A stretch of DNA of 64,000 bases, taken from assembly GCF_021462225.1 (NCBI RefSeq), contig NC_061818.1:17505462-17569461 (forward strand), written 5' to 3'. This document shows positions 12,368 to 24,100 of the stretch, in pieces (the stretch's first letter is position 1; each line of letters opens with the position of its first letter). The DNA comes from Girardinichthys multiradiatus. Its lineage: Eukaryota; Chordata; Actinopteri; Cyprinodontiformes; Goodeidae. The notes under the pieces were generated by a model. That model did not search any database. It was not told where the DNA came from and saw only the letters and a list, made by a program, of their open reading frames with translations. Made by a program: the position numbers and the translations under genes.

Positions 12368-14849
12368 ATATGAAGACACTGCCTAGGCTGTAAATAGTAT
12401 AAGATTTGTTAGATGTTATGAATACAAAAGTGCTTTCTGTAAACATATTGACTTATAAATGAATAGACCACAATGCCAACAAAAATGTAATGGGTGAACT
12501 GGGCTTTCAGAAGGAAAATGACTTGATAGCAAACAGCGACCCATCCATCTATGATTTGATCTAGTAATTCTTGATCTAGTAGCTTATTCTTGTCTGCCAA
12601 AGAAAAAAAAGTGTTTGATCAACTTCTACAACTAATTCATGCTTCTTCATATAAAAGTGGGTGACCTTTCATCTCTTTAAAGCTAGATATTAACTTTTAC
12701 AACTAACCTTAGCTACCAGATAGCAAATTAGTGAAGCTTAAATACTTATTTAGAAGCCAAAGGTTGGTCCTAAAACTGGATAAATTCTCGACTATCTGCT
12801 TCTTGAAAAAAAACAACAAAACTTCCCAGAGGGGCTTGGAACAGTATACTAATCTGGTTAAAAAATTCACTACACTCTAACCAGCTGTTGGCTATGGCCT
12901 GCACAGGTATAGGTGTACACTTTTTTCAACTACCTTATAGTATTTTAATAATTTAAAAACATTTTCTGTGTACTGTGCTATGTTTTAAAGTAAGGCAAAT
13001 AACACATATTGTTAAAATAAATGTATACGTTGCTGTCGGTAGCCATACATAATGGAATGAGATTTGTGCCTATAAAATCTAGCAAAGCCTCTTAAATATC
13101 AAATAAAAACATGAATGGGAGAGAAATTAAAAAAAAAGATACCTACAAAAGTTCCACGCAAGATGTAAATGTCACAATGAAACTTACAGAAAAAAGGACA
13201 GGAAAAAAAGGTAAAAAAAAAAAAAAAAAGATAGATCATTAATTTTTAACACTAATAGTCTGCACATTGATTCTGATAATTTGCTTGGGAATCCTAAATT
13301 TTACCTTTGGAAATATGTTGATGTAAACAAATCTTTTTGGCAACCCTGCTAAAGATGTGTAGAAAGGGTCCCAAAGCATCGGAGATCTTCAGCCGTACTT
13401 TACAGGTGACATGAAGCACAGTCACCTTTTTGTTAAATGCCAAACCCACTGGAAGAATTGGAGCTGAAAAGTTCAAGCTTATCTTCATCAGACTAAACTT
13501 AATGGTTCAAGTACAGTCACAATGCAGCTCAGCAAACTCCACATGTTTGCATCATACCAAAACACCATCCAGCTGGCATCTGGATAGTCCCCAACAGTTC
13601 GTATAAAGCTATAAAGTGTACGATAAAAAAACAGTTACATTAGTTTCAAAGGGATTGCTTTCCCATTGAAATAATGTACTCAAATTAAGAAGTGGCATTT
13701 GTTTAGTGTGCTATTATGCTGATGTATAATCAATATTCATCAGCACAATGCAATACAAATTTATTTTAATTTGTTTTAAAGCTTTTCACACATCTTCATC
13801 AGGGTAGACAAGCGATTTCTCTGCATATGTATTTCCTTTTTGCTTCACTGAGGCTCCTGAAGGTGTTTTGTTTGATATTTAATTAGCTTGATTTGACTAG
13901 ATTGACACAAATCTTGATTCCAAAAATGATCACTGTTTAGTGCTTACAGAATGCACTTTGATGTTCATGACATCTTGCATTGCATGATGAATGGTATAGA
14001 GTCCTCAGCTATAAGACTTGCAGTTTAAATCATGCTTTGTACATTAGTGTTTTATACACAGTTGTTCCACTGAATTTTCTCCCAGCAGCTGCATAACATA
14101 TATGGGTAACAGAGGGGTGCATGGCAATATATTCTCTAATTGAACTAAATCTGCCCCCAAATATAAATAAAGAAAAACATTTGACAAGAAATGAGGTAAC
14201 AGTGTTGGGGTGTGTTTAGTGCACGTACATTCTGTGAGTGTGTTTCTCTGCGTGAAGGTTTGTGTGACGGAGGTAGGTCGACGAACACTCTCAGGGCCAC
14301 AGTGGATTGAAAAGAGCGCAGAAAGTGGAAGCTTTTGTTGTTGGAGATGCTAGGGAGATGGGGGTGAAGCAGGATGGGGATAGGGATTGTCAGAGGTGTC
14401 AGCTGTCAGGTCCCGGACACACACGAAAAAAACCCCAAAAAAACTCAAAGACACCTGTGTGTTACAGGCAGGTGCGCAGCTAGCAAAGCCCCTCAGTTTG
14501 CATTTGGTTTGGGAACAGTCCAGCCCTCCTTACAGATGCAATTGGATTTGCATATAGATGTACCTTTATGGCAAAGTGTTTTAAAACTGTCACCTGTAGA
14601 TGTGTATGTGCACACCTGTCAAAAGCAGAAAGCAGAGTTTAAAATGCCTGTGTTTCTGTTTCATGATGCTGATGAGAACTTGCTGGTGGCAGAAGGTAAG
14701 TCTCGTGTTTGACAACAAATGGGCAAACAAAAAATGTACAGGGCACGTTCTCACAAATGAAAACAAAATCCAGTTTTTCCTAATACGTTCATCTGTCGCC
14801 AATGCTTCCTTTACTGCCAAAATGCGTATGTTTAGTGCAGGGTGCAAAG
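12368..14849 (-). other. Probable thra 3' UTR and downstream flank
   Basis: Immediately 3' of the thra stop codon on the minus strand. No coding sequence is recognised. A minus-strand AATAAA polyadenylation signal candidate lies at 13760-13765, about 1.1 kb past the stop; whether it is used cannot be told from sequence. A poly(A) run is at 13213-13229. The plus-strand open frame at 14374-14712 has no recognisable domain. Confidence 0.4.
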
Positions 14850-15100
14850 TCACACTGCCTGGTCCTCAAAGACTTCCAGGAAAAGCGGTGGGAAGAGTTC
14901 GTTTGGACACTCGACCTTCATGTGGAGGAAGCGACTGGCGTGGCAGGCAGCAATCATACGCAGGTCCGTCACCTTCATCAAGAGCTTTGGCCAAAAGTGG
15001 GGAATGTTGTGCTTACGGTAGTTTATGTAGTGCTCAAACGCCAGCAGGTAGGCCTCCTGGGACCGCTCGATCTTCTCCAAGCTTGTTAGCCCTGACCGAT
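14850..15100 (-). CDS. thra: thra last coding exon (end of ligand-binding domain, AF-2)
   Basis: Encodes visible residues 315-397 and the stop (TGA, complement of 14850-14852). It follows a 'tttgcttcag' acceptor. Contains [40 protein letters not shown] and the AF-2 core [10 protein letters not shown]. Three residues differ from the usual TR-alpha sequence: Ala for Gly in RMIGACHASR, Asn for Thr in CPTELFPP, and Ala for Glu in the final DQEV. The plus-strand open frame over this exon (14600-15139) is antisense and non-coding. Confidence 0.95.
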
Positions 15101-18100
15101 CTGAAGCAAATAAATAAAGGGAAAAAAATAATGGTTTAAGGAGTTTCTAAAAGTTACATCACACATTGCTATCTACAGTATAACATTAACAATACCTCAC
15201 CTGAACTCATGAGTAGCACAACTTGCATCAGTGCCACTTCGGAATCATCCAAGTTGAACTGTGCCAGGCTTTTGCCCAAATCAAATATAGCATCTGAAAT
15301 AACCCCCAGACCACCATTCTTCAGGTGTTCACGTTTCACAGCCATCTCACCACTGAGCGTCAGCGTTTCGCTTTCGGGGTCGTAGCGCACAGCAGCGCGC
15401 AGGGACATAATCTCCATGCAGCACCCCTTCAGCAAGATAATCTGGTCTTCACAAGGCAGCTGGCAAGAAAACAGGACTTCAGCGTTATTACATTTCATAG
15501 TTCAAAGCTTTTATACAAAGTCACAAAAAAGACAGTTACAGGATTTATAAAATGTTCTTAGAATCAAAGTTGGAAGAGTGTTGTACATATTTAACAATGC
15601 TTCACTGTGCGGCTGGTCTTTCAGACCCGCCTCTAGGGTCTCGAGTAGCAGAAAAAAATAAACTGCATATTTTTATTAAATACAGTGTGGTGATATCTGG
15701 TGTTTGATAATTTATCTTCTAGGGACAATAAGGATACAAAACATGCATCGATATCCTAATGTGAAGGTTATTTTCTTCTTCTTCTCTTTTTAGTAGTCAG
15801 TGTACAAAACACTGCATTATCACCACCTATCCGACTGTAGTGAAACTGTATTTTTCTGAGTGGAAGTTTGAGGTTTACCAGAGTAAAAAACATCATGATA
15901 GGGGGGTATGCTTGTTCGGGGGATCCAAGCGACTTATGTTCACTGACACAAAGAGGTAGGTCAAGGCCTGAGGGGTGATGTGGAGTGTTACTTTTCAGCA
16001 ATAGCAGCATTTTACTTTTAGGCTAAAAAGTTCAATTTTAGTCTCCTCTGACCAGAGAACCTTTTTCCATGTAAGGGACAACAAACATGGCTTGTGGCAA
16101 ACTGTTCACATGATTTCTTATGGCTTCTTTAAAACAGTAACCTTCTTCTTGCCACTGTTCCATAAAAATGTGATTTGTGATGTGAACAAATAAAAGATGT
16201 TACATAAGCTGTTTACAGTTCCTCCAGAGATGTACAAGCTGTCTCTTGCCTGTTTGTCTCATTAATGTTCTCCTTACCTGGCCTGTAAGGTTGGTTGGAT
16301 GACCATGTCTTTGTGGGTTTGCAGTTGTTCCATACTATTTCCATTTTCATATGATGCATTAAACAGGTCAAACTTAGGATATTAATAACCTAACCGTGCT
16401 CTAAACATTCCAACATCTTCTCCCTGACCTGTCTGCTGTGTTCCTTGGTCTTCATCATGCTGTTCTAACAAAATACTGAGACCTTTGTACAACATCTGGA
16501 TTTATGCAGATATTCATTTACACAAAGGTGGATTCAACTTAATAATTAGAATTCTAAAGACAATTGTTTAACAGTGTGGTTGTAACAGGATCAAATGTAA
16601 AAAATATTCAAGCATTATCAATACTTTGCAGGACACTAGCATGAATTGGTCTACTTTGGTTGAGTGGAACTTAATACAGTTGTAAAATTGTTCTGCTGAC
16701 ATCAATTTTGTGGGTATGAAGCTAAAAAGGAGCTAAAACCTTTGTAAGCCTGCTAGTACATGTATGACGGAGATCAATGTTATTTAACACAACTTCCCAC
16801 AGCATCCAGGCAAGCCAAGAAAGACAAAGTCTAACCTGACATGGCTACTGTGCCTTCTTTAGATCTGATTTAACAATCAGGTGTTAGTAAATGCACAACT
16901 GAAGCGACAAGTTTAAACATGGAATGATCATAATTCACTTTGAGTGTAAAATCAGTTTACCGTCCTTTCTTACCAACCTCTGAAAACATGGGCAATTTCT
17001 TGGCAAAGTCAACAACACGGGTGATAGCAGGGGTCATGATCTTGGTGAACTCGCTGAAGACCTCAAGATCGACTTTATCTCCATCTGAAGTGGGCACCAT
17101 TGGACCATGGCCGATGTCGTCTGACTGCAAACAACATATTATAACATTCATCTGTCAATGAGGCAGGAAGAAAAAAAGACCCTAGGCTCAACTGTGTCTT
17201 GTCTGCCCATTAGGCTGCGGATGCGAAACCCACACAGTATATTATACACATACAGAGATCTGCTCATAATAAATACAGCAGATATAAACTTAAATATGTA
17301 AATCAGAGAGCAAATTTTAAAAGATTCATCAGCCTTTGTTCAAAGATAAACAGGTAACACATTTCAACATGTGATGGGAGATCTAAGAAAGTCTTCCATG
17401 TATATGCATGGGTTTTAAGGGTCACTGGAGAAATATATTAAGGTCATCAACTGGATACTATAAAGTAAGTTGACGAAGCTGCTTATTAAAATAAGAACAT
17501 CTTAAAAATGAGCAGACATTATACTGATTACTCATTAAAGCAGCTGAATTGCTTTAGAAAATGAATTATAAAACAGTTTTTTTCTTTATGGTGAAAATAC
17601 ATGAACACTCAAAGGTGCAGTCCTCTGAAATATGGGCATGTTGGAAAAAAGATTTTTACAAGCAATTTTTCGATGGCTTTTCTGTGTAGATCAGGGTAAA
17701 TTTGAAATGAAAAAGCAATGAGGTTGCCAAGCAGCTACAGCCATTGTGCTCCACATCTTCCCAGAGACCGTATACCTGCGTATCCTTACCTTTATTCAAG
17801 TGTAAAACTGCTTTTGCCTTTATAATGGTTGCCTGGCAACTCTAATTGTTTTCACCACTGTAAGAAGTTATCAATTACCCTTTAAAAATTTTTTTATAAT
17901 ATTTTATAGCTGTATTTTAATCAGAAGAACATTTTCTAGAAACTTAGTCTTTCACTTCACGTTTTCTAGTTTGACACAATAAGAAAAGGAAATTTAAATG
18001 CTATTAAATTTCCAAATAAGCATATTAATTTGCAATGATGGTTCATTAATGGTTCAATTATAAAATTAGCCACATACATTTCATAACAATTCTAAAATTT

Positions 18101-21100
18101 TGGTTAGAATGTAACTAATGTTGTAGCAGTTATTGTAATCCAGTGTGTATGTATAATTTGTAGCACCTTAGTAAAAGTTAACAACCTTATGAAAACCAGT
18201 GGTTAAGTAAGTTTCTATGTTGGTGCAACAATGTAAGCTAGTGCCCAGCTTCAGCTAGTTTAGAGACAGCACTAAGAACACCTGATTGAGCAGAAGTTCC
18301 TTAACTCTGTTAGATTTGTAATAGAAATACTGACAAGTGTGCCAGAATAGTTAGTATCTAATTGAATAGCTAGCATCTAGTTAGCATCAGAATAGTTAGC
18401 AATTAGATGCTAACTATTCTGGCAAGAACTATTTACAGAACATTAACAAAATTAATCATAATAAAAAAAATGATTGGAATTTCTGTCAGTTATTTAAGCT
18501 GTTAAACTTACATGTTATTGGTTGATTAAAATCTACTTGTGTTATATTTTTACTAGTTGTTGGATCATTTGTAATAATCAAGTTCATCCAGAGATAATTC
18601 CCATCTAAAAACAATACTAAAATAGAAGTACTATATTTTTTGAGTGCCTGTCCACATTATCACAAATATTATATAGAAGCAATTATTTCTGTAAACATTC
18701 ACACTTCAACCCACTTCAATAACTCTATTTTGGCCATCTTTTAAGAGTCTTGAATGATTTATCATAGACTATTTACAAATAAACTTTTTATCATGCATGT
18801 AAGAAATTAATAATAATGCCAGAGAAAATTTAGCGAGAGCTGATCAGAGAGATTGACATTTAATGGTTATGGTCAGAATATTCTCCTTAATGGTAAATGG
18901 CCTAGCACTTCATCAAGTCTGATGAAGTTCCAAAGCGCTCCAAAGCGCTTTACACTACAGTCAGTCATCCACACATTCATCCACACATTCATACACACAT
19001 TCATACACACATTCATACACTGACAGTGCTAGGCTAAATAGTAGCTACAGATGCCCTGGGGCAGACTTACAGAAGTAAGGCTGCCATACAATCAGTGGCA
19101 TTGGTCCCTCTGACCACCATCATTAATGCAGTGAGAAATCAGAGGGTGAGCAGAATTGTCTGATTTTTAGCCTGATTCTGCCTGGTTACTGGCTGGTGGG
19201 ATCTTTTTTAGATCTGTGAGTGGATAATACTAAGTGATACCAGGTTGTGCGGAGAACACCACACTTTGGTGTGGATGCAGTCACTGAGGGAAGAACACAT
19301 TTTTGCTATTTTCAGTATTGGTGATATGCTGAAAATGAAGCCAGCGAATGCACTGAGACGTAAGAAGCTGTTTAAAACTAAGCTATATTTATACATTTCC
19401 AGACATTTCTGTGGTCCATGCAGGCGTTCAGCAGGTAGCAGGAACAATGGGCTAAATGGAGTACAGCGAAGTTGCTCTGTTTTAAACTTTTGAGCTCGAG
19501 AATTTGAAAATCTCGGAGTTCAGGTAATGATCTACATTGTCTGGGAATACACACTTAGAATGATGTTTAAGTAATGCTAGTTGTGCTAACAGAATTAATT
19601 TGTAATATCAGATGCTAAAGATCTTTAAATCCTATCTTTGTATTCATTTACTCTTCTTTCTTTCAGGTGTGATGTCACCTCTGCTCCTAATATAAATTAT
19701 TTAAGGACTGCTCAAGGAATGAAGGGTAGAAAGAAAATACTTTCACTGTTGTTCTTATATCTTCTTATCATGACGTTCACAAAGCGACATCTCACTTGAC
19801 TAAAATTAGGTGTCAGCAGGTGAAAATTGTACAAACAGACTATGGGACTTTGTCCTTGAGATTGTCATCAGTGCAGCTCTAACTGTCATAATTCATAAAC
19901 CTTGCAGTAGGGCTAATGGGATAAACAATAAACTTTACAAACGTATCTTGTAAAAGATATCCACTATTAGTGGTAAAAAGATTTTTTTTTTCAGTTCAGG
20001 TAGTTTAAAATGTTAGCCGTCAGCCTTTCACAACTTTATTTATTCACCTTTCTAAAACTCATGGTGATATGACAACTTTCTACTAGAGGTTAGGAAACTA
20101 TTACTCATAAATTCACAGTAGCAGCCCTGAAACTCCAGCGAGGAATCAGTTCTTTGCCTGTAAAAACTAAAGTTTACCAGAAACTTGCGCTTCCGTTTCC
20201 AGCTGGAACCCTGGGCGTTGGTTTGGCGGTGGGCCTCTGTCGCTATCCTAATCAGCTCCCATTCTGCGCTATCTGGCTCCGGCCTCATCTGCAGCGTCCG
20301 TACCATCTCTTCTTTCTTCCTCCGCTCTCGGTTCTCTTCGATGAGGCGTCGCTTAGCCACACGCTTGCTGTCATCGAGCACCACTAATAGACAGGATGGG
20401 TCTAGTCAATGGTTGGGGTGAGTTCATGTGTAGCTGACTTTTGAAACTTCTAACACGTGGTAAAAGTCCATATGTTGTCAATTTGGCTTTTTACAGAGTA
20501 TCCTGAAAGCAACACAGCTGGATGTACAATTAAATTATGTTCCCCGAAACAAAGACTTCTAGTAACATTGATGATTGACAAGTTTAAACCTAAAACCCTT
20601 CCAGTAAACTATCACACTAATGTATGCCGAACGTTTTAGAGATATCGAGTCAGAAGTCTGGGATGACTCACAGTCCATGGCCATGCCCACAGAGATGCAC
20701 TTCTTGAATCTGCATAGCTGGCACTGGTTGCGTGTGATCTTGTCAATGATGCAGCAGCCATCATATTTACAGGTGTAAGAAGGATGAAGATTTTTCTGGA
20801 TTGTCCTGCGAAAGAAACCCTAGAAGGAGGAGTCGAGACGTTAAATTATTCTCAACCTCTGCTATTCCTAAAGGGGGGGCTGGAAACATGGGGTTTTTAG
20901 AATACTGATATAGGGAGGTGGCTTCCTTTGGACTGGTCAAAAAAATTTTGGCTCAGCTCAGCAACATGTCTGAAGGTTGAATTAATCAAGCTGATAGAAT
21001 GATGATCATCCTTCTGATCTCCTTCTTTGGTAAAAAAAATCTTTCCATAACAATAAGCATGAGCTACTAGTAGGATTCTCCTTATGCCCTGTTGTATCTA

Positions 21101-24100
21101 CATTTGAAACTTTTATTTTGAAGTATGAAAGGAATAGTTCTTGAATTGCCTTACTGTGCTGACAGAGGCTTAATAAAACATGTTTTTATCAGTTGGATGT
21201 TTGGGGCAGTCACCGCACTGAACAAGCTATTATGGTCATGGTATAAAAAATAAATGCTGACAGAGTGAAGGACAGGATCCAAACCTGGCCTATAATTGCT
21301 AACCAAAGTAAAGTTAGCATCTGATTTTTAGCTTCCTGCTGGTGCTAAACTAAAGGGCCAGGGTGCTGCATGTCTCAGTAGTGGAGTGGGCGCCCCATGG
21401 CTATCGTCCTCTACGTGGCTGTCCTTGGTTCAACTCCGGACCTCGGGCTGTTTGCTGTTTGTCTTCCCCTTCTCTATTGGCCTTGAATTCTCCTCTATCG
21501 GCTACTAATGAATAAATGACACAAAATCAAGGGGCTATTTTAAAATCTGGTTTGTATTTTATCATCTCTTGTTCAAACCTGAACTGGATAATTTGACTGT
21601 AAACAGAAATTCTTTAAACACAGTTTGTGAATTATAATACCTTTATTTTGTTGTGAAAACACAAAAAGGAGCAGTTTCAACACTCTTAGAATTAAGACTT
21701 TCTTAGAATTAGACAAGCATAAAAACTACAGTGTATGGGCTATTTAAACCTGGACTGCAGTATTCTGCAGTATCACAGATTTTCTAAAATACTTTTAACA
21801 ATTTGTGGAAATCTGGCATACTTAATTTTTCCCAAACTGTTTTGTATCATCTCATCTCCTGACTTGGATGTATCATTATTTGCATATTATTATTCAGTAA
21901 GATAAAAGTATGTCTGACAGATGACACGACATAAAAAGTTGTACCTACCTTTAACTGTAATAACTTCACACAATCATCTTCGGTTTGAACTAACAATCGT
22001 TTATGTTACTGTGACAGAATCTTCCTCTACCGTCTTTCACATTATTTCAGTTTATTCAAGCCTGAATGCTATTTTTATGTGAACCTTCTATAAGATTTCA
22101 CCTCAGTTTAAGGTCTCGGCGTGACAAAGCCCTTTGATATTTGTATTTTTTAGCCATTCTGTTGGAGTTTGGGATCATTGTCCCATTGGTGAGCCAGATT
22201 ATGGCAAGCTTCAGCCGATTGCCTGATGGCTTCACATCTGTCTCTAGAAAAGTTTGGTATGTAAGGTCTAAGGTATAGTGAGGTCCAGTGGCTTTAAAAC
22301 AGGACCGAATCATCATCCTTCCAACACCATTTTTGACAACTGACTTGAGATTTTTGGGTTATATTGGATTTTCTTCACATTGCTGTGCCTCATTGCCAAA
22401 CATGTTCTGCTTTGATAGAAGACCTAGTTCAGAAGGCTTGCTGTGTGTAAGATTCAGGTTTTCTAATCTAACATGACCTCTCAACCTGAAAATTTAATTA
22501 AGCACTAATGTGTTTTCTTGCGCAGAGATATCATCACATGTTGTTTGTGTTTCAGGATCCTTGTTGCCAAGAACAGTTAAATGATTAAGTTATTAAGCAA
22601 TAACATAAGTGAACCTTCTTCATGAGCGCTCACAAGAAAATTAAGACTGTTTGACCTAAATCATGTTAGTTTACAGCAATCTGACTTTAAGCAGAATAAT
22701 ATGATGCTTGAAAAAAAAATTAACAAGAAACACTATGATTAAGCCAAAGAAATCCCACTAATCACTAGCTAATACCAATATCTAGAATTACCGACATCCA
22801 GTTGGAATGTGAATAAAGTGTAAATTACTTTTTTAAAGTCATTATAGGATCCAATTTAGTTGAAAGCCTAAAAAAGTTTAACTACATACATTTTCAATCA
22901 GCATCCATTACCACAGCCAAGAAATTTAAAAAGGTTTTTTGAGATGAATAACTTAAAGAGGGACTAAACCCCAAATCAACCCCAAGTCAAAGTCGAGTCC
23001 TAAATCCCATTGAGAATCAGTGGTAAGTCTTGAAAATGCAAGCTGGTACCTCGACAGATAGCTGAATTTGTGCCAGAAGGCAGTTCTGCAAATGATTGAT
23101 TAGGTGGGTCTGAATGCATGTCAGACTGCTCAGATTTCTATTTGTAAAACACAACTGAAAACCATGTACCAATTTATGTCTTTTTTTAAATCATACGCTA
23201 CTTAGTGATTTTCTCTTAAATAAAATGTCAATTAAATACAATGGAGTTTTGGGTGTAACTTGATAAAATGTGAAAAAGTTCAAGTAGTAGAAATTCTTGT
23301 GCAAGACACGGATGTAGCACAGCCTTGAACTATAGAACATGTTAGCAAGGAAGAAATATTCAACTGTACCTTGCAGCCTTCACAAGTTATACAGCGGTAG
23401 TGGTAGCCAGTGGCCTTGTCTCCACATACCACGCAAGGCTCGTCTTTCTCCAGGTAGCTGGGGATATACCCTGGAACAGAGACACTAAGAGCTATAGGAG
23501 AGGAGGAGGAGGTTGCAGAGCGAGATGGGATGAGGTGACAGATGAGATGATAATTAGAGAACAGACAGGTGGTAAAGATGTTTAGACGAAGAGATCAGCA
23601 GTGAGAGTGAGGATGAGGAGGGGACAAGGAAAGGGGGTGGGGGGTTGAGTGTTATCACAGGGGCCTCTGTGAAGCACCTGTACACAGGACCCCAAGAGAC
23701 TGTGATACAGATTTGAACATACACAAGAGTGACATCTTCTCTTTTGCACAGAGCACTGTTGTCATGCAGGCTTAGGAGGTTTGAAATGCATTAATGCCAC
23801 AAACATCCCAGTAAAGACACACAAAAAAACACCTATGCATGGCTTCTTAAGCCCTCTAAGGGCTATTATAACCAGTCAACATGAGGATAGTTATTTTAGT
23901 GGATTTTCTTTTAAAACTCTATAACCCCTTCATGTCTGCACAACTGTAATGTTTTCTACTTTAAGACTTACTTTAAGACTCTATTAAGCATAAGGTTTTG
24001 ATTTTCCACCCGTAGAACTCAAACATTTAGTACAATTGTTGTGTCTCTTAAAGTCTACATAATTTACTAAGGTGACAACCTCCAAAGAAAATCACGACAT

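Larger units (their letters stand above)
17125..20177 (-). other. thra: thra intron with hairpin, SINE-like and unclassified repeats
   Basis: A 3.05-kb intron with no coding sequence recognised. It holds a strong inverted repeat (18341-18423), a fragment of the tRNA-headed SINE-like family with a 12-bp tandem repeat (18890-19175), and a copy of an unclassified dispersed repeat (about 19425-19725). Confidence 0.75.
20820..23369 (-). other. thra: thra intron with SINE-like and Tc1 relics
   Basis: A 2.55-kb intron. Three repeat relics are recognised: a tRNA-headed SINE-like copy (21360-21545), a minus-strand Tc1-like relic (about 22090-22480) and the end of another Tc1-like element (about 22960-23315). 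The rest is AT-rich without recognised features. Confidence 0.7.

Noticed and set aside
1..14849. A convergent nr1d1 (Rev-erb alpha) gene, the neighbour of THRA in mammals
   Set aside because: No nr1d1-like DNA-binding or ligand-binding motif was seen on either strand here.
14600..15139. 179-residue plus-strand open frame
   Set aside because: Lies antisense across the last thra exon and UTR; no domain of its own, and the minus-strand receptor explains the openness.
20154..20421. Two plus-strand open frames of 77-78 residues
   Set aside because: Antisense shadows of the thra hinge exon.
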